DNA of 64,000 nt from Rhodobacteraceae bacterium EhC02 (GTDB lineage Bacteria; Pseudomonadota; Alphaproteobacteria; Rhodobacterales; Rhodobacteraceae): assembly GCA_001650895.1 (NCBI GenBank), contig LXYH01000024.1, positions 1 to 64,000 on the forward strand. Reading direction: 5' to 3'. Below, piece by piece: positions 53,968 through 63,053 of this stretch (its first letter is position 1; every line of letters begins with the position of its first letter). The notes beneath the pieces were generated by a model. It saw nothing but the letters and a program-made list of their open reading frames with translations, was not told the DNA's origin and did no database searches. The position numbers were made by a program, and so were the translations under genes.

Positions 53968-55013
53968 GCCTTGGTCCCCAATCGCTGGCCGACGCCGTGG
54001 CGTTCCTGCAGCGGGCGCCACCATGCCTCGTTGTCGAGATACCATTGCACGGTGCGGCGCAGGCCTTCCTCGACGGTGACGGAGGGCCGCCAGCCCAGTT
54101 CGGCGCGGATGCGCGACGGATCAATGGCATAGCGCGCGTCATGGCCGGGGCGGTCGGTCACGAAGGTGATCTGATCGGCATAGGAGCCCGCCGCCTTGGG
54201 ACGCAGATCGTCCAGGATGGCGCAGAGCGTGCGGACGAGTTCGAGATTGGTGCGTTCGTTCTCGCCGCCGATGTTGTAGCTGCAGCCCAGCGCGCCCTTT
54301 TCCAGCACCAGCAGCAGGGCATCGGCGTGATCCTCGACGAACAGCCAATCCCGGATGTTCGAGCCATCGCCGTAGATCGGCAGCGGCTTGCCCGCAAGCG
54401 CGTTCAGGATGATCACCGGCACCAGTTTCTCGGGGAAATGGAAGGGGCCGTAATTGTTGGAACAATTGGTCAGCACCACGGGCAGGCCGTAGGTTTCGGC
54501 CCAGGCCCGCACCAGATGGTCGCTGGCCGCCTTGGAGGCGGAATAGGGCGAACGCGGGTCATAGGGCGTGTCTTCGGTGAATTTCACCGCCGGATCGGCG
54601 GGCAGCGAGCCGAAGACCTCGTCGGTCGAGATGTGGTGGAATCGGAACCCGGCGGGTTTTCCCTGCGTCGTCCAGTAGGCGCGCGCCGCTTCCAGCATGT
54701 TGTAGGTGCCGGTGATGTTCGTCTCGATGAAATCGCCGGGTCCGTCGATCGACCGGTCTACATGGCTTTCGGCCGCCAGATGCATCACCGCATCGGGTTT
54801 GTGGGCGGCAAAGATCCGGTCCAGTGCGGCGCGATCACGAATGTCGGCCTGCTCGAACGCATAGCGCGGATCATCCGCCACGGATGCCACGTTTTCCAGG
54901 CAGGCGGCATAGGTCAGCGCATCGAGGTTGATCACGCCATGCCCGCGCGACATGGCAAGGCGCACCACCGCGGATCCGATGAAGCCGGCCCCGCCGGTTA
55001 CAAGAAGTTTCAT
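53964..55013 (-). CDS. rfbB: dTDP-glucose 4,6-dehydratase RfbB
   Basis: It converts dTDP-glucose to the 4-keto-6-deoxy intermediate. 349 residues. NAD loop [13 protein letters not shown], catalytic TDEVFGSL with the Asp-Glu pair, and [14 protein letters not shown] with Tyr/Lys. It follows rfbC by three bases and overlaps rfbD. Confidence 0.97.
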   Translation of the reverse strand: MKLLVTGGAGFIGSAVVRLAMSRGHGVINLDALTYAACLENVASVADDPRYAFEQADIRDRAALDRIFAAHKPDAVMHLAAESHVDRSIDGPGDFIETNITGTYNMLEAARAYWTTQGKPAGFRFHHISTDEVFGSLPADPAVKFTEDTPYDPRSPYSASKAASDHLVRAWAETYGLPVVLTNCSNNYGPFHFPEKLVPVIILNALAGKPLPIYGDGSNIRDWLFVEDHADALLLVLEKGALGCSYNIGGENERTNLELVRTLCAILDDLRPKAAGSYADQITFVTDRPGHDARYAIDPSRIRAELGWRPSVTVEEGLRRTVQWYLDNEAWWRPLQERHGVGQRLGTKA

Positions 55014-55016
55014 GCC

Positions 55017-55583
55017 TCAGCCCTCATAGACGAACGGGGATTCGAAATCGCGCAGCAAGGGTGCCTTTGCGTCCTTGTCCGACAGCAGCGGCGTCACGCC
55101 AGCGGGCAGGCCCCAGTCGATCCCGATGTCGGGGTCATCATACCGCACCGCGCCGTCACATTCGGGGGCGTAATAGTCGGTACATTTGTAATTGATCTCG
55201 GTATCCGGCGCGCGGGTGACGAAGCCATGCAGGAAACCGGCCGGGATCAGCAGCTGCTTGCCGTTTTCGAATGACAGCTCCTCGCCGATCCAGCGGCCAT
55301 AGGTGGGCGATCCGCGCCGGATGTCGACGGCCACGTCGAACAGACAGCCCTTGCCGCAGCGCACCAGCTTGGCCTGCGCATGGGGCGGCGACTGGAAATG
55401 CAGACCCCGCACCGTGCCGACCTGCGCCGACACCGAGTGGTTGTCCTGCACGAAATCCAGCGTGATCCCATGATTTTCAAGGGTCTTGCGGTTCCAGCTT
55501 TCGGAAAAGAAGCCCCGCGCATCGCCGAACCGGGCGGGGGTCAGAATCAGAACGCCGGGCAACTGTGTTTTTTCAATTTTCAC
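55017..55583 (-). CDS. rfbC: dTDP-4-dehydrorhamnose 3,5-epimerase RfbC
   Basis: 188 residues, a cupin epimerase. FSESWNRKTLENHGI and VQDNHSVSAQVGTVRGLHFQ include the catalytic His, and PAGFLHGFVTRAPDTEINYKCTD follows. It is the first gene of the rfb operon and divergent from mipZ across 216 bases. Confidence 0.96.
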   Translation of the reverse strand: MKIEKTQLPGVLILTPARFGDARGFFSESWNRKTLENHGITLDFVQDNHSVSAQVGTVRGLHFQSPPHAQAKLVRCGKGCLFDVAVDIRRGSPTYGRWIGEELSFENGKQLLIPAGFLHGFVTRAPDTEINYKCTDYYAPECDGAVRYDDPDIGIDWGLPAGVTPLLSDKDAKAPLLRDFESPFVYEG

Positions 55584-55799
55584 GTCGTGACCTATTGTTT
55601 CACCTATAAACCCAAGCTGCCTAGCAAGCTAATCGGCGGATGTCACGCGGATCACACGATATCACCCTGTCGTGCCGCGTTCTGGGTGCTTGACCTTGCC
55701 CATCCTTCCCATAAGAGGGCATACAACATATGGTGGCTCTCACCGGGGAAACGCCCGGCTGGCGGTCGCGTTTGTCGCAGGGGAAGGCGGGGACACGGT

Positions 55800-56609
55800 T
55801 TGGCGCATATCATCGTAGTAGGAAATGAAAAGGGCGGCGCGGGGAAATCCACCGTCTCGATGCATGTGGCCACCGCGTTGGCGCGGCTGGGGCACCGGGT
55901 CGGGGCGCTGGATCTGGACCTGCGGCAAAAGACATTTGGCCGCTATGCCGAGAATCGCGCGGCCTTTCTGGCCAAGTCCGGGCTGGACCTGCCCGGCCCG
56001 ATCTATATCGACCTGCCCGAAGCCGATCCCGAAATGCTCAAGGATGGCGAGAACCCCTATGATCAGCGGCTGTCGGCGGCGATCGCGCTGCTGGATCCGG
56101 TCAGCGATTTCATCGTGATCGACTGCCCCGGCTCGCATACCCGCCTGAGCCAGGTGGCGCATAGTCTGGCCGATACGCTGATCACGCCGCTGAACGACAG
56201 CTTCATCGATTTCGACCTTCTGGCGCATGTGGATGGCGACGGGCGCAAGATCCTTGGTCCTTCGGTCTATTCCGAAATGGTCTGGGGGGCGCGGCAGTTG
56301 CGCGCGCAGGCAGGGCTCAAGCCCATCGACTGGATCGTGGTGCGCAACCGCCTGGGCGCGCAGCAGATGGTCAACAAGGAAAAGATGGGCCGCGCGCTTG
56401 ACAACCTGGCCAAGCGGATCGGCTTTCGCGTGGCGCCGGGCTTCAACGAGCGGGTGATCTTCCGCGAGTTGTTCCCGCGCGGCCTGACCTTGCTGGACCT
56501 CAAGGATATCGGGGTCAAGCAGCTGAACATCTCGAACGTGGCGGCGCGGCAAGAGCTGCGCGAGCTGATCAAGGCCCTCAACCTGCCGGGGGTCGAGCCG
56601 AAGTTCTGA
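55800..56609 (+). CDS. mipZ: division-plane positioning ATPase MipZ
   Basis: 269 residues of the ParA/MinD family, which forms a gradient and blocks FtsZ away from midcell in Alphaproteobacteria. The deviant Walker A is NEKGGAGKSTVSMHVA, switch II is IVIDCPGSHTRLSQ, and LRQKTFGRYAENR is typical of MipZ rather than ParA. The likely start is TTG 55800, giving MAHIIVVGNEKGG after initiation. The frame is open further upstream without family match. Not linked to parB here. Confidence 0.92.
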   Translation: MAHIIVVGNEKGGAGKSTVSMHVATALARLGHRVGALDLDLRQKTFGRYAENRAAFLAKSGLDLPGPIYIDLPEADPEMLKDGENPYDQRLSAAIALLDPVSDFIVIDCPGSHTRLSQVAHSLADTLITPLNDSFIDFDLLAHVDGDGRKILGPSVYSEMVWGARQLRAQAGLKPIDWIVVRNRLGAQQMVNKEKMGRALDNLAKRIGFRVAPGFNERVIFRELFPRGLTLLDLKDIGVKQLNISNVAARQELRELIKALNLPGVEPKF

Positions 56610-56624
56610 CCCTGTCCGGCTGGC

Positions 56625-57062
56625 TCACGCCATCCGCGCCAGTTTGCGCAGCGCGGCGCGCAGGATGCGTTCCTCTTCGGGGGTGAGGGTGTCGGCCAGG
56701 GCCGCGTCATAGCGATGGGCCACGCCATGCAGATCGCGGTAGGCCGCGCGCCCCTGCACCGTCAGATCAAGGTATTCCTGCCGCCGGTCGGCCTCGTCCG
56801 GGTCGCGGGTCAGAAAGCGGCGCTCCTCAAGGCGCTGCACCGCGCGGCTGATCTTGGTCTTGTGCATCTTGGAGCGCATGCCGATCTCTTTCGCCGTCAG
56901 CCGTCCGTAAAGCCCCAGGTGGAACAGGACCCGCCATTCCGTGCGCAACATCCCGTAGCGATCCCGGTAGACCTGCTGAAAGGCAAGGCTGCTTTCCTCG
57001 GCGGCCTGGTTCAGCAGGTAGGGCAGGAAATTCTGCAGATCGAACGCATCGTTTTGTGACAT
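56625..57062 (-). CDS. MarR-family transcriptional regulator
   Basis: 145 residues. A winged helix with LFHLGLYGRLTAKEIGMRSKMHKTKISRAVQRLEERRFL and DEADRRQEYLDLTVQGRAAY. It is divergent from hmgA with a shared 70-base region that contains dyad elements. It is the likely repressor of the homogentisate cluster, probably released by an aromatic acid. This is inferred from position. Confidence 0.9.
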   Translation of the reverse strand: MSQNDAFDLQNFLPYLLNQAAEESSLAFQQVYRDRYGMLRTEWRVLFHLGLYGRLTAKEIGMRSKMHKTKISRAVQRLEERRFLTRDPDEADRRQEYLDLTVQGRAAYRDLHGVAHRYDAALADTLTPEEERILRAALRKLARMA

Positions 57063-57075
57063 GATGGGGACTCCT

Positions 57076-57106
57076 GTTGTTGTTAGTTACAAAAACAACC
57101 GTTAAC
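57076..57106. promoter_or_regulatory. candidate MarR operator between the marR gene and hmgA
   Basis: GTTGTT (57076-57081) and AACAAC (57094-57099) form a dyad, and TTAGTTAC with GTTAAC lie in the same stretch. The whole divergent region is only 70 bases, so any regulator here would act on both genes. Confidence 0.4.
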
Positions 57107-57132
57107 GACGCAACCATAAAGGAGGACGCCCC

Positions 57133-58494
57133 ATGAATCGCCCCACGCTTCCGCATTCCTTCGTGCAGGCTTCCACGCCGCAGGGCACGACCCCCGGCTA
57201 CATGCCCGGTTTCGGCAATGACTTCGAGACCGAGGCCCTGCCCGGTGCGCTTCCGCAGGGCATGAACAGCCCGCAGAAATGCAATTACGGCCTTTATGGC
57301 GAGCAGCTGTCCGGCACCGCCTTCACCGCGCCCAGCCATCAGAACGAACGCACCTGGTGCTACCGCATCCGGCCATCGGTCAAGCATTCCAAGCGCTATG
57401 TGAAGATCGACGTGCCCTATTGGAAATCGGCGCCGCATATCGACCCCGATGTGATCAGCCTGGGCCAGTACCGCTGGGACCCGGTACCGCATACCGATGC
57501 GGCCCTGACATGGATCACGGGCATGCGCACCATGACCACGGCGGGCGATGTGAACACGCAGGTCGGCATGGCGAGCCATGTCTATCTGGTCACCGCGTCG
57601 ATGCAGGACGAATATTTCTTCTCGGCTGACAGCGAGTTGCTGATCGTGCCGCAGGAAGGGCGTTTGCGGTTCTGCACCGAGTTGGGGATCATTGATCTGG
57701 AACCCAAGGAGATTGCGATCATCCCGCGTGGGTTGCTCTACCGGGTTGAGGTTCTGGAAGGCCCGGCGCGGGGGTTTGTCTGTGAAAACTATGGCCAGAA
57801 ATTCGATCTGCCGGGGCGCGGCCCCATTGGCGCGAACTGCATGGCGAACCGGCGCGATTTCAAGACACCCGTGGCGGCGTTCGAGGATCGCGAGGTGCCG
57901 TCATCGGTGGTGATCAAGTGGTGCGGCCAGTTCCACCGGACCGAGATTGGCCATTCGCCGCTGGATGTGGTGGCGTGGCATGGCAATTACGCGCCCGTCA
58001 AATACGACCTGCGCACCTATTGCCCGGTGGGCGCGGTGCTGTTCGATCATCCCGATCCGTCGATCTTCACCGTGCTGACCGCGCCTTCGGGTGTCGAGGG
58101 CACCGCGAATATCGACTTCGTGCTGTTCCGTGAACGCTGGATGGTCGCGGAAAACACCTTCCGCCCGCCGTGGTATCACAAGAACATCATGTCCGAGATG
58201 ATGGGCAATATCTATGGCCAGTATGACGCCAAGCCCAAGGGCTTCGTGCCGGGCGGCATGAGCCTGCACAACATGATGCTGCCGCATGGGCCGGACATGA
58301 ATGCCTTCGAGGGCGCATCGAATGCGGACCTTAAGGCGGAAAAGCTGGACAATACCATGTCCTTCATGTTCGAAACGCGCTTCCCGCAGCACCTGACGCG
58401 CTTTGCCGCCGAAGAGGCGCCGTTGCAGGATGACTATATCGACTGCTGGGAGAGCCTCGAGAAGAAGTTCGACGGCACGCCCGGCAAGAAATAA
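57133..58494 (+). CDS. hmgA: homogentisate 1,2-dioxygenase HmgA
   Basis: It opens homogentisate to maleylacetoacetate. 453 residues. Diagnostic: [25 protein letters not shown]-like segment [19 protein letters not shown], and the iron site region [16 protein letters not shown] with ligand His and Glu. It ends in [23 protein letters not shown] site precedes the ATG. The maleylacetoacetate isomerase gene is not seen in the window. Confidence 0.97.
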   Translation: MNRPTLPHSFVQASTPQGTTPGYMPGFGNDFETEALPGALPQGMNSPQKCNYGLYGEQLSGTAFTAPSHQNERTWCYRIRPSVKHSKRYVKIDVPYWKSAPHIDPDVISLGQYRWDPVPHTDAALTWITGMRTMTTAGDVNTQVGMASHVYLVTASMQDEYFFSADSELLIVPQEGRLRFCTELGIIDLEPKEIAIIPRGLLYRVEVLEGPARGFVCENYGQKFDLPGRGPIGANCMANRRDFKTPVAAFEDREVPSSVVIKWCGQFHRTEIGHSPLDVVAWHGNYAPVKYDLRTYCPVGAVLFDHPDPSIFTVLTAPSGVEGTANIDFVLFRERWMVAENTFRPPWYHKNIMSEMMGNIYGQYDAKPKGFVPGGMSLHNMMLPHGPDMNAFEGASNADLKAEKLDNTMSFMFETRFPQHLTRFAAEEAPLQDDYIDCWESLEKKFDGTPGKK

Positions 58495-58597
58495 GCGGTC
58501 AGCGTGCCGCCATTGGGCAGGGGTCGCGCGCCCCTGCCCTTCCCTGAATTCCCGGCCCTGCTGAGGCAGCGGGGCTGACCCCCGGAAGGACCAAGAC

Positions 58598-59854
58598 ATG
58601 CCCCTGATGACAAGCTGGGTGGCTTCGGCCAATGTGCCCGGCCACCCTTTCCCGCTGAACAACCTGCCCTGCGGCGTCTTTTCACTGGGCGATGACGATC
58701 CGCGCTGTGGCGTGGCCATCGGCGACATGATCCTGGATTGCCGCGCCGCCGAGGATGAGGGGCTGCTGTCCCTTGACGATGCGCCCGTCTTCGACGTGCC
58801 CTTCTGGAACGAGGTGATGGAACTGGGACCCGAGGCATGGGGTGCCCTGCGCGCGCGGCTGATCCAGTTGCTGCAAGACGGATCGGCAGAGCGCGCGGCG
58901 CTGGAACCCCTGCTGGTGCCGATGGCGGATGCGGACATGCACCTGCCTTTCCTTGTGGCCGAATATACCGATTTCTATGCAGGGCGTCATCACGCCACCA
59001 ATGTCGGCACGATGTTCCGGGGGGCGGAAAATGCCCTGCCGCCGAACTGGTTGCACATCCCCATCGGCTATAATGGCCGCGCCTCATCCGTGGTGGTGTC
59101 GGGCACGCCGGTGCGCCGCCCCTGGGGGCAGTTGAAAGGCCCCGATGATGCGGCCCCGCGTTTCGCGCCCTCGGCCCGGTTCGATCTGGAACTGGAAATG
59201 GGTGCTGTCGTGGGCATGGCCAGCGACGGCCCGGTGACGGTGGATGAGGCCGATGCGATGATCTTCGGCTACGTGCTGCTGAACGACTGGTCGGCGCGCG
59301 ACATCCAGGCGTGGGAGTATCAGCCGCTGGGGCCGTTTCAGGCCAAGGCGACCGCCACCACGATCAGCCCCTGGATCGTGACGCGCACGGCATTGGAGCC
59401 GTTCCGTGTGCCGACGCCCGCACGCGAGGTGCCGCTGCTGGATCACCTCAAGGATACCGGCCCGATGCTTTATGACATCGACCTTGCCGTGACGCTGGCC
59501 CCCGAGGGCAAGGCCCCCACGGAAATCGCGCGCACCAATTATCGCGAGATGTATTATTCCGCCGCCCAGCAACTGGCGCATCACTCAACCAGCGGCTGCC
59601 CGATGACGCCCGGTGATCTGCTGGGATCGGGCACGATCTCGGGCCCCGAAAAGCACCAGCGCGGCAGCCTGCTGGAACTCAGCTGGGGCGGCAAGGAACC
59701 GCTGACGCTTGATACGGGCGAGACGCGCACATTCCTGGCTGATGGCGATACGCTGACCCTGACGGGGGCGGCGCATGGCGATGGCTATACCATCGGCTTT
59801 GGCGATTGCGCGGGCACGCTGCTCCCTGCGCTCAAGGATCCCTACGCAAGATAA
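58598..59854 (+). CDS. fahA: fumarylacetoacetase
   Basis: Cleaves fumarylacetoacetate to fumarate and acetoacetate, the last step of homogentisate breakdown. 418 residues. The N-terminal SH3-like domain is followed by the catalytic domain: YTDFYAGRHHATNVGTMFRG, LELEMGAVVGM, VLLNDWSARDIQAWEYQPLGPFQ and TTISPWIVT. Calcium-binding acidic residues fall in the second and third segments. It follows hmgA by 103 bases. Confidence 0.96.
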   Translation: MPLMTSWVASANVPGHPFPLNNLPCGVFSLGDDDPRCGVAIGDMILDCRAAEDEGLLSLDDAPVFDVPFWNEVMELGPEAWGALRARLIQLLQDGSAERAALEPLLVPMADADMHLPFLVAEYTDFYAGRHHATNVGTMFRGAENALPPNWLHIPIGYNGRASSVVVSGTPVRRPWGQLKGPDDAAPRFAPSARFDLELEMGAVVGMASDGPVTVDEADAMIFGYVLLNDWSARDIQAWEYQPLGPFQAKATATTISPWIVTRTALEPFRVPTPAREVPLLDHLKDTGPMLYDIDLAVTLAPEGKAPTEIARTNYREMYYSAAQQLAHHSTSGCPMTPGDLLGSGTISGPEKHQRGSLLELSWGGKEPLTLDTGETRTFLADGDTLTLTGAAHGDGYTIGFGDCAGTLLPALKDPYAR

Positions 59855-59864
59855 GCCTTCCGCT

Positions 59865-59884
59865 TCTTCTTGCCCCAAATATCC
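59865..59884 (-). repeat. dispersed intergenic motif GGATATTT-N3-GCAAGAAGA, copy 6
   Basis: An exact match on the minus strand with N3 = GGG, ten bases after the fumarylacetoacetase stop. Read on the minus strand, CCTCCGGCGGG immediately precedes it, as in copy 1. Confidence 0.8.
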
Positions 59885-59937
59885 CCGCCGGAGGCATCCG
59901 ACCCCTGCCCCGGCACCGACATCAGAAAGGACGACCC

Positions 59938-60888
59938 ATGGCCAAGGCTTTTGCATCGCAAGGCGACATGACCGAAAAGAAGATCACCTTCACCGAGGTG
60001 GGCAAGGACGTATATGCCTTCACCGCCGAGGGGGACCCGAATTCGGGTGTGATCATCGGCGATGACTCGGTCATGATCGTCGAGGCGCAGGCGACGCCGC
60101 GTCTGGCCAACAAGGTGATCGATTGCGTGCGGTCCGTGACCGACAAGCCGATCAGCCATGTGGTGCTGACCCATTATCACGCGGTGCGGGTGCTGGGGGC
60201 CTCGGCCTTTGGCGCCAGCCAGATCATCATGGGTGACGCGGCCCGCGCCATGGTGGTGGAACGCGGCCAGGAAGACTGGGACAGCGAATTCCAGCGTTTC
60301 CCGCGTCTGTTCGAAGGCCATGAAAGCATCCCCGGCCTGACATGGCCCACCACGACCTTCAGCGATGACATGACCGTCTACCTGGGCAAGCGCCGGATTG
60401 ACCTGATGCATCTGGGCCGCGCCCATACGGCGGGGGATATCGTGATCCATGTGCCGGATCAGAACGTGATGTTCACGGGCGATATCGTGGAATACCACTC
60501 GGCCTGCTATTGCGGCGACGGGCATTTCAGCGATTGGGGCGATACGCTGGATGCCATCGCCTCGTTCCAGGTGGATGCCATCGCGCCGGGGCGCGGGGAT
60601 GCGCTGATGGGGCAGGACATGGTCACCGCCGCGATCGAGAATACGCGCAATTTCGTCGAGAGCACCTATGCCGCCGCCGCCCGCGTCGCCGCACGTGGTG
60701 GCAGCCTGAAAGAGGCATGGGATGCCGTGCGCGCTGCTTGTGACCCGAAGTTCAAGGATTACGCGATCTATGAACACTGCCTGCCCTTCAACGTGGCCCG
60801 CGCCTATGACGAGGCGCGCGGCATCGACACGCCCCGCATCTGGACCGCGCAGCGCGATCTCGAGATGTGGGCGGCCCTTCAGGGCTGA
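59938..60888 (+). CDS. MBL-fold protein with altered metal site
   Basis: 316 residues of the metallo-beta-lactamase fold. The first metal motif HxHxDH reads HYHAVR (residues 79-84): His79 and His81 remain, but the metal-2 ligands Asp and His are replaced by Val and Arg. A later GRAHTAGD and the Asp in FTGDIVEYH remain. I recall a group of such proteins in homogentisate clusters. It may be a one-metal enzyme or a non-catalytic protein. ATG 59938 follows an AAAGGACG site. It is transcribed with hmgA and fahA. Confidence 0.85.
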   Translation: MAKAFASQGDMTEKKITFTEVGKDVYAFTAEGDPNSGVIIGDDSVMIVEAQATPRLANKVIDCVRSVTDKPISHVVLTHYHAVRVLGASAFGASQIIMGDAARAMVVERGQEDWDSEFQRFPRLFEGHESIPGLTWPTTTFSDDMTVYLGKRRIDLMHLGRAHTAGDIVIHVPDQNVMFTGDIVEYHSACYCGDGHFSDWGDTLDAIASFQVDAIAPGRGDALMGQDMVTAAIENTRNFVESTYAAAARVAARGGSLKEAWDAVRAACDPKFKDYAIYEHCLPFNVARAYDEARGIDTPRIWTAQRDLEMWAALQG

Positions 60889-60898
60889 GGCTTCGGGG

Positions 60899-61102
60899 AT
60901 GGCGGGCAAATACGGACCCTCGCGTGGCGAGTTGAAACTGCGGCTGGCCGTGTCCCTTTTCGGGCTGGCGCTGATGGTCTTTGCCCTGCTCACGCGCGGC
61001 TTCGGCGGTATCGCCATGATCGAGGTGGTGCTGATCGCGGGCACATTCTTTGGCGGCTCGGCGGTCTGGTCCGCCCGGGCGCTCATGCGAAAGGACGACT
61101 GA
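60899..61102 (+). CDS. small two-helix membrane protein
   Basis: 67 residues: a charged start (MAGKYGPSRGELKLRL) followed by two helices (AVSLFGLALMVFALLTRGF and IEVVLIAGTFFGGSAVWSA). Unrecognised. It begins 10 bases after the MBL gene and overlaps the hydroxylase start by one base (TGATG). This tight coupling suggests that it is a genuine gene of the aromatic cluster. Confidence 0.7.
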   Translation: MAGKYGPSRGELKLRLAVSLFGLALMVFALLTRGFGGIAMIEVVLIAGTFFGGSAVWSARALMRKDD

Positions 61103-62721
61103 TGAACAAGATCTTCGAGGTTCCGCTTTATCCCTATACCCGCAGCGCCGATCAGGACGCGGTCACCCCGGCCCATCACCGGGTGGTCATCGTGGGGGCG
61201 GGTCCCGTCGGGCTGGCTGCCGCGATCGACCTTGCGCAGCAGGGGATCGAGGCGCTGGTCGTGGACGAGAACGACAAGGTCAGTTTCGGCAGCCGGGCAA
61301 TCTGTTTTGCCAAGCGCACGATTGAGATCGCGGACCGTCTGGGCTGCGGCACACCGCTGGTGGACAAGGGCGTGCAATGGAACATCGGCAAGGTCTTTTT
61401 CGACGATCGCAAGGTCTATGACTTCAACCTGCTGCCTGAGGATGGCCACAAGCGTCCCGCCTTCATCAACCTGCAACAGTATTATTTCGAGGACTACCTG
61501 GTCAAACGCGCGCGCGAGATCGAGGCGGCGGGCGCGCCGCTGGAACTGCGCGGGGGCAACAAGGTGACAGCCGTCAGCGATCGCGGCGACCATGTGGATC
61601 TGCAGATCGATACACCCGAAGGCCCCTATACGATCACCGCCGATTACATCATCGCATGTGACGGGGCGGCCAGCCCGATCCGGTCGATGATGGGGCTGGA
61701 TTTCGTGGGCCGTGTCTTCGAGGACAATTTCCTGATCGCCGATGTGATCATGGAGGCGGATTTCCCGACCGAGCGCTGGTTCTGGTTCGACCCGCCCTTC
61801 AACAAGGGTCAATCGGCGCTGCTGCACAAGCAGCCCGATGGCGTCTGGCGAATCGACCTGCAACTGGGCTGGGACATCGACAAGGCCGAGGAAAAGAAGC
61901 CGGAAAACGTCATTCCCCGCCTCAAGGCGATGCTGGGCGACGATGTGGAATTCAGCCTTGAATGGGTCTCGATCTACACGTTCCAGTGCCGCCGGATGGA
62001 ACGCTTCCGCCACAACCGCGTGATCTTTGCGGGCGACAGCGCCCATCAGGTCAGCCCCTTTGGCGCGCGCGGGGCCAATTCCGGCCTGCAGGATACCGAC
62101 AATCTGGCGTGGAAGCTGAAGCTGGTGCTGGAAGGCCGCGCCCCTGAGGCGCTGCTGGACAGCTACGATGCGGAGCGTGTCCATGGCGCGGATGAGAACA
62201 TCCTGAACTCGTCCCGCTCGACCGATTTCATCACGCCCAAATCCGCGATCAGCCGGATTTTCCGCGATGCCGTGCTGGACCTGAGCGAGCATCACGCCTT
62301 TGCGCGGCCCCTGGTCAATTCGGGGCGGTTGTCGATGCCCTGCACCTATGACGGATCGCCGCTCAACAGCCCCGATGCATTGGCCAGCGGGCCTGCGCGC
62401 ACGCGCCCCGGATCGCCCTGCCCCGATGTGGCGCTTGGCAATGCCTTTCTGCTGGACGGGTTGGGCGACAGGTTCACGCTGCTGACGGTGAATGCCGAGG
62501 CCCCGGACAGCCTGACCGAGGGCGGGATCGACGTCGCGCGACTGGCCCTGACCAGCAAGGACGATGCCACCGGCGCGCTGGCCGCGCGCTATCTGGGCGA
62601 TGCGCCTGCCGCCGTCTACCTGATCCGGCCCGATCAGCATGTGGCGGCACGTTTCCCCGACTATGACGAGGATGCCATCCGCGCAGCAATCCGCCGCGCC
62701 ACCGGACAGGAGATGCATTGA
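61102..62721 (+). CDS. FAD-dependent aromatic hydroxylase, MhpA/MhaA type
   Basis: 539 residues. The FAD loop is VIVGAGPVGLAAAIDLA, the middle DG motif is ACDGAASPIRSMMGL, and the second FAD motif GDSAHQVSPFGARGANSGLQD is complete. The C-terminal thioredoxin-like domain characteristic of phenol-hydroxylase-type flavoproteins is present (ending YLIRPDQHVAARFPDYDEDA). The neighbours hmgA, fahA and a small DUF2783-like gene match the 3-hydroxyphenylacetate 6-hydroxylase (MhaA) setting, whose product is homogentisate. A 3-hydroxyphenylpropionate hydroxylase is an alternative. Confidence 0.88.
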   Translation: MNKIFEVPLYPYTRSADQDAVTPAHHRVVIVGAGPVGLAAAIDLAQQGIEALVVDENDKVSFGSRAICFAKRTIEIADRLGCGTPLVDKGVQWNIGKVFFDDRKVYDFNLLPEDGHKRPAFINLQQYYFEDYLVKRAREIEAAGAPLELRGGNKVTAVSDRGDHVDLQIDTPEGPYTITADYIIACDGAASPIRSMMGLDFVGRVFEDNFLIADVIMEADFPTERWFWFDPPFNKGQSALLHKQPDGVWRIDLQLGWDIDKAEEKKPENVIPRLKAMLGDDVEFSLEWVSIYTFQCRRMERFRHNRVIFAGDSAHQVSPFGARGANSGLQDTDNLAWKLKLVLEGRAPEALLDSYDAERVHGADENILNSSRSTDFITPKSAISRIFRDAVLDLSEHHAFARPLVNSGRLSMPCTYDGSPLNSPDALASGPARTRPGSPCPDVALGNAFLLDGLGDRFTLLTVNAEAPDSLTEGGIDVARLALTSKDDATGALAARYLGDAPAAVYLIRPDQHVAARFPDYDEDAIRAAIRRATGQEMH

Positions 62722-62924
62722 TGACCGCCGATCTGATCCTGACACCCAATATGGACAGGCCCGATGACATCTATGCCGATCTGCTGGCCGCGCATGAAGG
62801 GCTGAGCAAGGATGACAGCGACGCGTTGAACGCGCGGCTGATCCTGATCCTGATGAACCATATCGGGCAGCGAAGCGTTCTGGCGCAGGCCTTGGCCGCC
62901 GCCCGCGCGCCTACGGGAAGCTGA
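62721..62924 (+). CDS. DUF2783-like small protein, candidate coupling protein MhaB
   Basis: 67 residues. It carries the pattern DDIYADLLAAHEGLSKDDSDALNARLILILMNHIGQ, which I recognise as DUF2783. In Pseudomonas putida U a small coupling protein, MhaB, is needed with the flavoprotein MhaA. The gene starts one base inside the flavoprotein stop (TGATG). Position and size make it the likely partner; identity with MhaB is inferred, not proven. Confidence 0.8.
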   Translation: MTADLILTPNMDRPDDIYADLLAAHEGLSKDDSDALNARLILILMNHIGQRSVLAQALAAARAPTGS

Positions 62925-62956
62925 CCCACCCTTTCACCTTGCCGGAAATACCCGCG

Positions 62957-62994
62957 ATCCCCCGCTTGCCAAGCTGCGCAACGCGGGGGATTTT
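62957..62994 (+). terminator. Rho-independent terminator of the homogentisate cluster
   Basis: ATCCCCCGC (62957-62965) pairs with GCGGGGGAT (62983-62991) around a 17-base loop, followed by TTTT ending at 62994. It lies 32 bases after the last gene of the cluster. Confidence 0.85.
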
Positions 62995-63016
62995 CGTTGC
63001 GTCTGCGTGATACATG

Positions 63017-63040
63017 ATATAGTTATCATGTTAACTATAT
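63017..63040. promoter_or_regulatory. perfect inverted repeat upstream of the decarboxylase gene, MarR-like operator
   Basis: ATATAGTTA (63017-63025) and TAACTATAT (63032-63040) form a perfect 9-base dyad with a 6-base spacer, 13 bases before the start codon. The TAGTTA half site recurs in the marR-hmgA gap (57084-57089). It probably controls the decarboxylase gene. Confidence 0.55.
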
Positions 63041-63053
63041 GGGAGGCACGGAC

